From Flavobacterium branchiarum (GTDB lineage: Bacteria > Bacteroidota > Bacteroidia > Flavobacteriales > Flavobacteriaceae): a DNA stretch of 64,000 nt. Every line of letters starts with the position of its first letter. Position 1 is the stretch's first letter. Made by a program: the position numbers and the translations under genes. Positions 43,621 to 51,685 of this stretch are shown here, in pieces. The DNA lies in assembly GCF_030409845.1 (NCBI RefSeq), contig NZ_JAUFQQ010000003.1:1798001-1862000 (forward strand). The letters are read 5' to 3'. The notes below the pieces were generated by a model that saw only the letters and a list, made by a program, of their open reading frames with translations, searched no databases and was not told the origin of the DNA.

Positions 43621-45042
43621 TTACATTTTCCCAACCAACATGCCTAATGTTTGTATCGACTGTCTTATTTCGTTGCTCCAAGGCAATCCAAAACTTAATC
43701 GCATGCAGTTGTAAAATTGGTCTTGAAAAGTAAATATCCGTCCAGGTGCTATACTGATATTGTGTTGCATAGCGAGTTGGTATACTACTGCGGTGTCTAT
43801 TTTTTTATCCAATTCTAACCATAGAAAAAATCCTCCTTGTGGCTGGCTGACTTTGGTTCCTGCAGGAAAAGATTCTAATATTGTATTGATATAATTAATA
43901 CTGTTATGATGTAAAATTTGACGTATTTTCCTAAGGTGGTTTTCATATCTACCATTTTTAAGAAAATCAGCAACTACTTCGTGAGTAATTGTAGTACAGG
44001 AAACGGTATGGTATAATTTGGTGTGTAAGATTTGTTTTTTGAATTTCCCTGGAGATACCCAACCCACTCGGTAACCTGGAGCTAATGATTTTGAAACGGA
44101 GTTACAGCAAAGCACAATGCCGCTTTCATCATAGGTTTTACAGTTAGTTGGCCTACTACTGCCGAAGTATAAATCACCATGAATATCATCTTCGATAAGT
44201 GGTACATTGTAATGCTCCATTAATCGAACAACTTCTTTTTTATGCTCAACTGGCATCATACTCCCAGATGGATTACTAAAGTTGCTCATTAATATACAAA
44301 GTGTAATTTTATTGGTAGATAGGGCTTTCTTTAGTGCATCAAGTTCTATTCCTGTAGTCATATTAGTTGGTAGCTCCATTATGTACAAACCCAATGATTT
44401 TGCCAGTTGGAGTATTCCGAAGTAAACAGGACTCTCTGTAATAATGGTATCTCCAGGCTTTGTTAATGTCATTAAGCAATGAGATATTGCACTAATACAT
44501 CCCTGAGTTGTTATTACATCATCTTCGGTTAAGCTGCCTCCCCAAGTAAAAGACCATCGTGCAATTTCTTTTCTTAGATTAAGATTTCCCTGTACTTCAT
44601 CATAACCAGTTGCGCTATTTGGAAATTGACGCATAGCTTGTACCATTCCTTTGTTTAGTTTGGCAATAGGAAGTAGCTCATTAGATGGAAAACCTAGTGA
44701 AAGCATCGTTACATTTTTATTCATCATGCTACCATAAACAAGATCGATTAAATCTTCACGTTCAATATTAGCACAACTTATTATAGGGCTACTTGGTGAA
44801 GGTACAGCGATTGTTCGTGACGAAATATTACTCACATAATAACCCGATTGTGGTCTAGATTCTATAAGAGAACGACTCTCCATCTCATAATAAGCCTTGC
44901 TAACTGTACTCATACTGTATCCAGTTTCGGCACATACTTCTCGTATAGAAGGGAGTTTATCACCTACATTAAAAAGGCCTGATTTGATTTGTTTTTCAAT
45001 TCGGTCGGCAAATTGCAAATATAAATAGTTGGAATTTTTCAT
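43621..45042 (-). CDS. MocR-type GntR/aminotransferase transcriptional regulator
   Basis: The 473-residue protein has a GntR winged helix at residues 1-75 (YLQFADRIEKQIKSGLFNVG; SIREVCAETGYSMSTVSKAY). It is fused to a fold-type I aminotransferase domain with the PLP lysine in SVSKSLAPGYRVGW and SNFSNPSGSMMP. MocR proteins sense PLP, amino acids or related ligands. It is divergent from an EamA/RarD-like exporter with about 107 bases between starts. The intergenic CTGTATCTGTAT (45081-45092) and two AACTGT copies are possible direct-repeat operators. The exporter is the likely target. Confidence 0.93.
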   Translation of the reverse strand: MKNSNYLYLQFADRIEKQIKSGLFNVGDKLPSIREVCAETGYSMSTVSKAYYEMESRSLIESRPQSGYYVSNISSRTIAVPSPSSPIISCANIEREDLIDLVYGSMMNKNVTMLSLGFPSNELLPIAKLNKGMVQAMRQFPNSATGYDEVQGNLNLRKEIARWSFTWGGSLTEDDVITTQGCISAISHCLMTLTKPGDTIITESPVYFGILQLAKSLGLYIMELPTNMTTGIELDALKKALSTNKITLCILMSNFSNPSGSMMPVEHKKEVVRLMEHYNVPLIEDDIHGDLYFGSSRPTNCKTYDESGIVLCCNSVSKSLAPGYRVGWVSPGKFKKQILHTKLYHTVSCTTITHEVVADFLKNGRYENHLRKIRQILHHNSINYINTILESFPAGTKVSQPQGGFFLWLELDKKIDTAVVYQLAMQHNISIAPGRIFTFQDQFYNCMRLSFGLPWSNEIRQSIQTLGMLVGKM

Positions 45043-45149
45043 TTTTAAAAGGATAACTGTTGCGCTGCAATTTAATAAAACTGTATCTGTATTGCTATTT
45101 TATTTTCTAGAAATTTGCGGTATCAAAATAAGATAAATAAAAACTTCTC

Positions 45150-46070
45150 ATGAAGAATTCGAAATATTACCTAGCAGCTATTACTGCATATACAATCTGG
45201 GGTTTTTTTAGTCTCGTACTAAAGCCAATACATTCTTATTCATCGTTGGATATTTTATTCTATCGTGTTTTTAGCTGTAGCATTTTATTACTACTTATTT
45301 CTTTTGTTTTTAAAAGAAAAAAAATCAAAGAAGCTGTTGCAACTTTTAAAGCATTATCACTTGAAAAAAAGCGTAAAACTGTTTTGCTGAATATAGGAGG
45401 TAGCATATTTTTAACAGCTAATTGGTTTACATTTATATATGTAATGAATCATGTGAGCGTTAAAGCAACATCACTAGCGTACTTAGTTTGTCCAATTTTA
45501 ACGACTTTATTGGCTTACTTTATATTGCATGAAAAATTATCAAAAACACAATGGATATCAGTAGGATTGAGTATTACTGGTTGTTTGCTTTTGTCTTATG
45601 CGAATATCATGGATATGTTTTTTAGTATAATAATCGGATTAACTTATGCGAGTTATTTGGTAAGTCAGCGAGTTAATGTAGGTTTTGATAAGTTCATAGT
45701 ACTGACTTTTCATATTACTTTATCTGCATTGTTTTTATTGCCGTTTTTCCCTGCTTATAGCGGACCGATTCCTACTGAATTTAAATTTTATTTGTGTATA
45801 GAAATTATAGCCCTTGGCTTTACAATTATCCCATTATTACTGAACTTATTTGCTCTTACAGGTCTTAACTCATCTACAGTAGGAATGTTATTGAATATTA
45901 ATCCGATGATTGCTTTTGGATTGGCAACTTTTGTATATCATGAACAAAGCGGACCTTTACAGATTTTATCATACAGTATTATTTTTATTTCGGTATTTAT
46001 TTTTAATTCGCATCACATTTTTAAAAATAAACCAAATGAGATACCAATAACTAGTGGAGCTGATAAATGA
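45150..46070 (+). CDS. EamA family transporter, RarD-like
   Basis: A 306-residue protein with ten predicted membrane segments. The N-terminus YYLAAITAYTIWGFFSLVLK is very close to the RarD/EamA start, and FTFIYVMNHVSVKATSLAYL marks the end of the first EamA repeat. The second repeat spans about residues 150-295. Such proteins export metabolites or amino acids. It is controlled in all likelihood by the divergent MocR gene. It ends 5 bases before the convergent DoxX gene, with no obvious terminator between them. Confidence 0.88.
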   Translation: MKNSKYYLAAITAYTIWGFFSLVLKPIHSYSSLDILFYRVFSCSILLLLISFVFKRKKIKEAVATFKALSLEKKRKTVLLNIGGSIFLTANWFTFIYVMNHVSVKATSLAYLVCPILTTLLAYFILHEKLSKTQWISVGLSITGCLLLSYANIMDMFFSIIIGLTYASYLVSQRVNVGFDKFIVLTFHITLSALFLLPFFPAYSGPIPTEFKFYLCIEIIALGFTIIPLLLNLFALTGLNSSTVGMLLNINPMIAFGLATFVYHEQSGPLQILSYSIIFISVFIFNSHHIFKNKPNEIPITSGADK

Positions 46071-46075
46071 ATTGA

Positions 46076-46519
46076 TTAATTTTTACTAGCAAGTAGTTTA
46101 TCAATACTCCAATTGTAAAATGGAATTGTTGCCAATAGTAAAGATGCGGCGCTTGCTGTAAATACGGAATAATTAAATGGTGCTCTGTAGCCTGCAAAAA
46201 GTAGCATGCTTAAAGCAAATGATAATGTTAGTAGAAAGCTTCCGTAAGCAGTTATTTTTATTTTGAAACCAATTATAAGTAATACACCAAATATAATTTC
46301 TGCTGCTGTTGCAATTACCCCCATAATGTTAGCCATATTATGATTTAGGTAAGGTATCAAGGAATTAGTATAATCGACAAAATTGGTCCAATTACCCCAG
46401 CCTACGTTCGGCTCACCCGCAGCGCCAAGCATTCCTAATCGATCCAATACTGGTAATATAAAACCAATTCCTAATGCTAACCTTAGAAAAAGTTGCGCTA
46501 ATTGTTGTGTGTTTTTCAT
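46076..46519 (-). CDS. DoxX family membrane protein
   Basis: A 147-residue four-helix membrane protein with the DoxX pattern: LFLRLALGIGFILPVLDRLG, IMGVIATAAEIIFGVLLIIG, YGSFLLTLSFALSMLLFAGY and ASAASLLLATIPFY. It lies 200 bases downstream of the FrnE/OYE group on the same strand, but a terminator intervenes, so it is probably separate. Family members are linked to redox and detoxification functions in several bacteria; the reaction here is unknown. Confidence 0.85.
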   Translation of the reverse strand: MKNTQQLAQLFLRLALGIGFILPVLDRLGMLGAAGEPNVGWGNWTNFVDYTNSLIPYLNHNMANIMGVIATAAEIIFGVLLIIGFKIKITAYGSFLLTLSFALSMLLFAGYRAPFNYSVFTASAASLLLATIPFYNWSIDKLLASKN

Positions 46520-46656
46520 TTGTATATATTTCTAAAATAGCATTGTTATTCCTTGTTTACTACATAGTCATTATTCAATTTCATTTTATTAAAGTTTTAC
46601 TTTAGAATAATAAATTTAATGATTTAGATTTAAATGAATTGGTTTGGCTATAAAAA

Positions 46657-46696
46657 AATAAGTCTTCAGCTTAATTTTTAAACTGAAGACCTATTT
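46657..46696 (-). terminator. Terminator of the ArsR-OYE-FrnE operon
   Basis: AAATAAGTCTTCAGCTT on the left pairs with AACTGAAGACCTATTT on the right, with two weak positions, around an A/T loop. A and T runs flank it. It begins about 20 bases beyond the FrnE stop. Confidence 0.75.
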
Positions 46697-46718
46697 ATGA
46701 TTAACTTATTTAAAATAA

Positions 46719-47456
46719 TTAATTGCAATTTCCGTCTGGAGTACAAGATTGTCCATCGATTATATCAAACTTTGTTTCAGGATTTTCTTTTCTCCATTCG
46801 CCAAATGATTTCTCTAAAGTTTGCAAAAATGTATCAGGAGATTGTGCTCCATTTATAGCATATTTTCTATTGAAAATAAAAAATGGCACTCCATTTATAC
46901 CAAGTTGTTGTGCTTCTTCTACATCGCTTTTCACTTTATCAGCATATTCGTCATTGGTTAATGATTCTTTTACATCTTCTGTAGTTAAACCAATGTCCTT
47001 TCCTAATTCTTCTAAAACTTGTGGATCTCCAAAGTTTTTTCCTTCTGTAAAATAAGCATAAAACAAGCGCTCTTCGGCTTGATCACCAAGGCCTTTTGTT
47101 TTTGCTAACTGTATCATTCGGTGAGCATTGAATGAATTGGCTACAACTGCATTATCAAAGTTGTATTCTAATCCTGCATTTTTAGCCGTTTGAACTACAC
47201 CTTGATGCATTCTTACTGAATCGTCGTAACTAATTCCTTTTCTATTAGCAAGATATTCGTAAACATTTTCTTTTTTGTCAAAGTGCTCAGGAATATGTGG
47301 ATCAAGCTGAAAGCTTTTCCATACAATTTCTATATCCTTGTTAGCAGCAAATTTGTTAAGTGCAGTTTCATAATTTCGTTTTCCAATGTAGCAAAACGGA
47401 CACATGATATCACTCCAAACTTCTACTTTCATTTTTGGTGTTGCTATTATTTCCAT
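46719..47456 (-). CDS. DsbA-family oxidoreductase, FrnE-like
   Basis: The 245-residue protein (237 if the ATG at 47432 is used) has the active site CPFC in KVEVWSDIMCPFCYIGKRNY near the N-terminus and no signal peptide, typical of cytoplasmic FrnE proteins. VPFFIFNRKYAINGAQSPD contains the cis-proline loop. The C-terminus SCTPDGNCN adds two cysteines, a feature known in some FrnE homologues. It follows an old-yellow-enzyme-like gene and an ArsR regulator. A role in thiol or electrophile stress is likely. Confidence 0.88.
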   Translation of the reverse strand: MEIIATPKMKVEVWSDIMCPFCYIGKRNYETALNKFAANKDIEIVWKSFQLDPHIPEHFDKKENVYEYLANRKGISYDDSVRMHQGVVQTAKNAGLEYNFDNAVVANSFNAHRMIQLAKTKGLGDQAEERLFYAYFTEGKNFGDPQVLEELGKDIGLTTEDVKESLTNDEYADKVKSDVEEAQQLGINGVPFFIFNRKYAINGAQSPDTFLQTLEKSFGEWRKENPETKFDIIDGQSCTPDGNCN

Positions 47457-47549
47457 GTTTTTTTATGTTTTAAGTTAGAAAGCTGCTTACTTAAATGGGT
47501 CAAAGTAAGCAGCTTTCTTGTGAAACGTATTACTTGTTTCTGTAATTTA

Positions 47550-48653
47550 TTAGATAACTAGTTCAGCTAAAGCTTCTTTAGTAAAGCCTTTTAGTTCTTC
47601 CGTTTTTCCTTGTTTTATTTTAGCAACCCAATTTGGATCAGCTAATAGTGGTCTTCCAACTGCTACAAGGTCAAAATCACCTCTATCCATACGTCTAGTT
47701 AATTCGTCTAAAGAGGTTGGTTCTGAACTTTCGCCTGCAAATGCTCCAAAGAAATCATTTGAAAGACCTACAGAACCTACAGTAATTGTTGGTTTCCCTG
47801 TGATTTTTTTCGCCCAACCAGCAAAGTTTAAGTCGCTACCTTCAAATTCTGGTTCCCAAAAACGGCGTTGTGAACAATGTAGGATATCTACACCAGCATC
47901 AACTAGTGGCGCAAGCCAAGCTTCCATTTCCAGTGCATTTTTGGCTAATTTATAAGTATAATCAGCAGGTTTAAATTGCGAAAGTCTAATGATTATTGCA
48001 AAATCTTCACCTACTTGTTTTCGTACTTCTTTGATAACTTCTACAGCAAAACGTGTACGTTCAGCAAGCGTTTTACCACCGTAAATATCTGTTCTTTGAT
48101 TTGTTGCATCCCAGAAAAATTGATCTATAAGATAATCATGTGCTCCATGAATTTCGATACAATCAAAACCTAATCTTTTAGCATCTGCCGCGGCTTGTCC
48201 AAAAGCAAGAATAGTATCTTCGATATCTTTTGTAGTCATGCTAGTACCATTGCTAAAACCAGGTCTGTTTAGTCCAGATGGCCCTTCAAAAGGTACTGGA
48301 GGAACCCATCCTGAATGGTGGTTATCCATGATTCCCATATGCCAAATTTGTGGACCCATTTGCCCACCAGCAGTATGAACATCATCAATTACTTTTTTCC
48401 ATCCTGCTAATGCTTTATCACCATAAAAATGAGGAACATTAGCATCATTTGATGATGAAGGTCTGTTAATAACTGTTCCTTCTGATAAAATTAAACCTAC
48501 TTCACCTTCAGCTCTTTTTTGATAGTATTTTGCTACTTCATCTGTTGGGACTCCATTAGGGGAAAATGAACGCGTCATAGGCGCCATTACAATTCTATTT
48601 TTAAGATCTAACGTCTTTAATTTAAAAGGCGTAAATAAACTATCTGTACTCAT
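47550..48653 (-). CDS. NADH:flavin oxidoreductase (Old Yellow Enzyme family)
   Basis: A 367-residue FMN-dependent TIM barrel. The start LFTPFKLKTLDLKNRIVMAP and the motifs QIWHMGI, EIHGAHDYLIDQFFWDATNQ and ITVGSVGLSNDF are the conserved OYE series; EIHGAHDYL holds the substrate-binding histidine region. Family members reduce activated alkenes, quinones or nitro compounds. The gene lies 13 bases after the ArsR regulator and about 90 bases before the FrnE gene. An electrophile-responsive detoxification operon is a reasonable inference. Confidence 0.93.
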   Translation of the reverse strand: MSTDSLFTPFKLKTLDLKNRIVMAPMTRSFSPNGVPTDEVAKYYQKRAEGEVGLILSEGTVINRPSSSNDANVPHFYGDKALAGWKKVIDDVHTAGGQMGPQIWHMGIMDNHHSGWVPPVPFEGPSGLNRPGFSNGTSMTTKDIEDTILAFGQAAADAKRLGFDCIEIHGAHDYLIDQFFWDATNQRTDIYGGKTLAERTRFAVEVIKEVRKQVGEDFAIIIRLSQFKPADYTYKLAKNALEMEAWLAPLVDAGVDILHCSQRRFWEPEFEGSDLNFAGWAKKITGKPTITVGSVGLSNDFFGAFAGESSEPTSLDELTRRMDRGDFDLVAVGRPLLADPNWVAKIKQGKTEELKGFTKEALAELVI

Positions 48654-48666
48654 ATTAATGCTCTTT

Positions 48667-48966
48667 TTATAAATTGAATTCTATTATTTTACTTAGTTCT
48701 GTAAAAGCTTTTTCATTACGTCTGTAATAAGTCCATTGTCCAACACGAGTTGATTCTATGAATCCTGCACGTTGAAGAATAGATAAATATTCGGAAACAG
48801 TCGATTGCGTAAGCCCAGACTTTGCTTGTATTTCTCCAACACATACACCATGCTCAAAGCCACAAGGTTGTTGCATCGGAAAATTTATTTCTGGTTCTTT
48901 TAGCCATTCCAACATAAGAAGTCGGGACTTGTTTGATAATGCTTTAAATATTTCGATGTGTTCCAT
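48667..48966 (-). CDS. ArsR family transcriptional regulator
   Basis: A 99-residue winged-helix repressor: MEHIEIFKALSNKSRLLMLE and SGLTQSTVSEYLSILQRAGF (recognition helix). Between them, CGFEHGVCVGEIQ carries two cysteines five residues apart from family expectation for a thiol or metal sensor. It heads the operon with the OYE-like and FrnE-like genes. The neighbours argue for redox or electrophile sensing rather than arsenic. Confidence 0.9.
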   Translation of the reverse strand: MEHIEIFKALSNKSRLLMLEWLKEPEINFPMQQPCGFEHGVCVGEIQAKSGLTQSTVSEYLSILQRAGFIESTRVGQWTYYRRNEKAFTELSKIIEFNL

Positions 48967-49091
48967 AGCGCAAAGATATCGAGTTTTTCCGATATGTCAA
49001 TATACAAAAACGTATTTAGCAAAATTTTATGATTGTAACGATGTAGTTAACTTGTTGTAGTATAATTAAGTAGTGTGGTTTTACAGTGCCT

Positions 49092-49120
49092 TCCTAACAG
49101 ATTGTATAAACCTGTTAGGA
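49092..49120. terminator. 9-bp hairpin downstream of the AAA+ gene
   Basis: TCCTAACAG (49092-49100) pairs with CTGTTAGGA (49112-49120), loop of 11 bases, 29 bases beyond the leftward stop at 49149. No strong T-tract follows; it may be an mRNA end structure. Confidence 0.45.
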
Positions 49121-49148
49121 TGTAAGAGGGAAGGATTTCCTTGTGAAT

Positions 49149-49856
49149 TTATTTTTGAAGCTCCAATTCTTCAATGATTTGTTTTTTCATTGTTGTATGG
49201 ATGTAATCTTTAGTTTCGGCATAAGATATTTTATACTTACGCGGCATATCTTGTAGGTGGGTAGGGAATGTAGCTAGTAACTTATCGTAATATATATCCA
49301 ATTGATTTTCGTCGGGCATTTCAAATTTCAATCGTATTTGGAATCTCCTTAACAATGCTGTGTCTATGATGTTATAGTGATTTGTTGCACATATAAGTAG
49401 GCTATCATCTGGAAAATAATCAATTAGTTGAATAATTGTATTTACTAGTCTGCGCATTTCGCCTACATCTTTATCATCGCTTTCACGACTTTTTCCAATT
49501 TGGTCAAATTCATCCAAAAATAAAACCGCTTTTTCTCTACTCGCTTTATCAAATAGTGCCTTAATGTTTTTAGAAGTTTCACCTATTCGCGCATTAATTA
49601 ATGTGCTAAGATTAATTATTATAATATTCTTATTTAGTGCAGTTGCAATTGCTTTTGCAGTGGTTGTTTTCCCACAACCCGAATGCCCATGCAAGAATAT
49701 CTTATTATCTACTTTAAGATTGTATTTCTTTAATTCGTCAAGATATTGATGTTCTTTTATTGTTTGTGATAAGGCAGCTCTATTTTCTTCACTGAAAAGT
49801 AAATCGCTCAAGGCTATTTTTTCGGTATCGTTTACGGTAAGTTCGTATAGATTCAT
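49149..49856 (-). CDS. AAA+ ATPase, single-domain
   Basis: A 235-residue ATPase made almost entirely of one AAA+ module: Walker A GHSGCGKTTTAKAIA, Walker B AVLFLDEFDQIGK, sensor 1 LLICATNHYN and the arginine-finger region TALLRRFQIR. The lid domain at the C-terminus is short. The N-terminal 45 residues are the only candidate substrate-recruitment region. Unlike FtsH, ClpX or MoxR it has no protease or partner gene next to it; the only close gene is yggS (29 bases upstream, same strand). Remodelling or plasmid-style maintenance roles cannot be distinguished. Confidence 0.88.
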   Translation of the reverse strand: MNLYELTVNDTEKIALSDLLFSEENRAALSQTIKEHQYLDELKKYNLKVDNKIFLHGHSGCGKTTTAKAIATALNKNIIIINLSTLINARIGETSKNIKALFDKASREKAVLFLDEFDQIGKSRESDDKDVGEMRRLVNTIIQLIDYFPDDSLLICATNHYNIIDTALLRRFQIRLKFEMPDENQLDIYYDKLLATFPTHLQDMPRKYKISYAETKDYIHTTMKKQIIEELELQK

Positions 49857-49885
49857 CTCATATTAATTTGTTGCAAAATTATGGT

Positions 49886-50617
49886 TTATTCTGCAATATT
49901 TTCATTCCAGATTTCTTTTCCTAAAAATCGGTTTCCGAAGATTGATGTACCTATTCTTACTATGTTAGATCCTTCGGCAATAGCTAATTCTAGATCTTGT
50001 GACATTCCCATAGAAAGGAGTAGTTTATTTTGATTTTCTATTCCCTCGGCATAAATTTGATCTCTTGTTTCTCGGAGTAATCTAAGTGATGGTTGCATTT
50101 TCTCTTTTTGTACATCTAACAATCCAATTGTCATTAATCCTTTTATATTCAGAGTGTCATGTTTTTTTATTTCTTTGATAAATGCAACGACATCATTTGG
50201 AGCAAGTCCAAATTTACTTTCTTCAGACGAAGTGTTTACTTGTACATAGACATCTAGAATCTTTCCTTGTTTTTGTAGTTGTTTGTCTAACTCCTGAGCT
50301 AAGCTAAGTCTGTCTAAAGATTGAATGCATGTAGCATATTTTAAAACATCTTTTATTTTATTGGTTTGCAGATGTCCTATAAAATGGCGTTCGATGTTTA
50401 GTCCTTGTAGTACTAAATTTTTATCTCGCAATTCCTGCATTTTATTTTCACCAATCAAAAACTCACCTGCTTCAATAGCTATACGAATGTCATTGGCTGG
50501 GACAGTTTTAGTTGCTAATAATAATTGTATACTCGATCGGTTTCGGCCAGATAGTATACAAGCTTTTTCGATGCGATCATGGACTTTTTTTAGATTTGAA
50601 ATTATGATTTCTTTCAT
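49886..50617 (-). CDS. YggS family PLP homeostasis protein
   Basis: A 243-residue fold-type III PLP protein with Lys37 in LLLATKTV as the cofactor lysine. The conserved IGENKMQEL, RHFIGHLQTNKIKDVL, VNTSSEESKFGL, GLMTIG, LSMGMSQDLELAIAEGSNIV and RIGTSIFGNR follow in the usual order. These are the complete YggS/PLPBP motifs. The protein buffers pyridoxal phosphate and amino-acid metabolism. The AAA+ gene follows on the same strand; their pairing is unexplained. Confidence 0.94.
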   Translation of the reverse strand: MKEIIISNLKKVHDRIEKACILSGRNRSSIQLLLATKTVPANDIRIAIEAGEFLIGENKMQELRDKNLVLQGLNIERHFIGHLQTNKIKDVLKYATCIQSLDRLSLAQELDKQLQKQGKILDVYVQVNTSSEESKFGLAPNDVVAFIKEIKKHDTLNIKGLMTIGLLDVQKEKMQPSLRLLRETRDQIYAEGIENQNKLLLSMGMSQDLELAIAEGSNIVRIGTSIFGNRFLGKEIWNENIAE

Positions 50618-50783
50618 TTTGCAAAGTTAAGTAGTATTGATTTTTAGGAGTTAGTCCAGTTTTATTTTAACTACGGGTCCAGTTTTTTGGTTTAATATTT
50701 TGATTATAAAAGTTGTAATAAAAAGCATTTATTTAATGCATAACTTTAAGGTTACTATTTTTTAGAAAATAAAACTTTAATAA

Positions 50784-50795
50784 AAGAACGTTCAT
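50784..50795. promoter_or_regulatory. Palindrome in front of the second TetR gene
   Basis: GAACGTTC (50786-50793) is a perfect palindrome about 40 bases before the TetR start, followed by ATTCATT. GAACG-type palindromes are common TetR operators. It would place autoregulation of the TetR/small protein/MFS operon here. Confidence 0.5.
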
Positions 50796-50832
50796 TCATT
50801 TAATGTTTTGTATTTGCTAAAAAAAATCTAGT

Positions 50833-51429
50833 ATGAGAGTAAGAGATGCAGATAAGGAGAAATTAGTTGTTGCTAATGCGATAGAATTAATTGTGCGAGA
50901 TGGTTTTCAGGGTTTTAGTATGAATAAGTTAGCGAAAGCTTGTAACATTTCGGTAGCAACACTTTATATTTATTACAAGGACAAGGACGATTTAATAAAA
51001 AAAATAGGTACCGAAGTTACTCTTGAGTTCTTTTCATTTACAATAGAAAATTTTTCACCCGATATGAACTTTGAGGAAGGTTTATGGGTTCAATGGCAGA
51101 ATCGCGCAGCATTTACATTTAAACACCCTAAAAAAGTTGCCTTTTTTGAAGTAATTAAGCAATCTCCGCACGCTGAAGATATATTGAATTCGACGACTAA
51201 ATTTTCTGATTTTAGGATTATAATGAAGAAATTTATTAATAATGCATTGCAGAATAAGGAAATAATCGAGATGCAATTTGAAGTTTTCTGGAGTATTGCC
51301 TACGGCCCTTTATATACTTTACTTAATTTTCATAATGAAGGTAAAAGTTTAGGCGGTAGACCTTTTAAACTTACTCAAGAAATGATGAGAGAAGCTTTTC
51401 AGGCCTCGATACGAGGATTAAAACCATAA
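50833..51429 (+). CDS. TetR family transcriptional regulator
   Basis: The 198-residue regulator has an N-terminal HTH (KEKLVVANAIELIVRDGFQG; SMNKLAKACNISVATLYIYY, then KDKDDLIKKIG) and a helical ligand domain. It is the first gene of a rightward operon with a 75-residue protein (10-base gap) and an MFS exporter. It probably represses this operon. A GAACGTTC palindrome upstream is a candidate operator. Confidence 0.92.
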   Translation: MRVRDADKEKLVVANAIELIVRDGFQGFSMNKLAKACNISVATLYIYYKDKDDLIKKIGTEVTLEFFSFTIENFSPDMNFEEGLWVQWQNRAAFTFKHPKKVAFFEVIKQSPHAEDILNSTTKFSDFRIIMKKFINNALQNKEIIEMQFEVFWSIAYGPLYTLLNFHNEGKSLGGRPFKLTQEMMREAFQASIRGLKP

Positions 51430-51438
51430 ACAAATACT

Positions 51439-51666
51439 ATGGAACCGGATTTAGATAACATTTATATTTTTAAAACAAATATTACACAGTTACATACTAA
51501 TTGTGTTGTGAGTAAGACACTCAGCGATCATATTGCTATTTTGAAATGGAGCATTGACACAGAAGATGTAGATTGTGTTTTACGCATCGTTTCGGATTCC
51601 CTAACTACTGGAATAATTATAAATGTAATAAATGGTCTTGGGTATGAGTGCCAAGAATTAAATTAA
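51439..51666 (+). CDS. Small 75-residue ferredoxin-fold-like protein
   Basis: Starts MEPDLDNIYIFKTNI and ends NGLGYECQELN. The alternation of strand, helix and strand, with DCVLRIVSDSLTTGIIINVI in the second half, looks like the HMA (heavy-metal-associated) beta-alpha-beta fold. The CxxC metal site is absent; the cysteines are single. Small proteins of this type are recalled from other Bacteroidota, without known function. It is cotranscribed between a TetR regulator and an MFS exporter, so it may be a ligand-binding or accessory factor. This is fold-level inference. Confidence 0.6.
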   Translation: MEPDLDNIYIFKTNITQLHTNCVVSKTLSDHIAILKWSIDTEDVDCVLRIVSDSLTTGIIINVINGLGYECQELN

Positions 51667-51685
51667 TAAAAATTCAATCTTTCAA

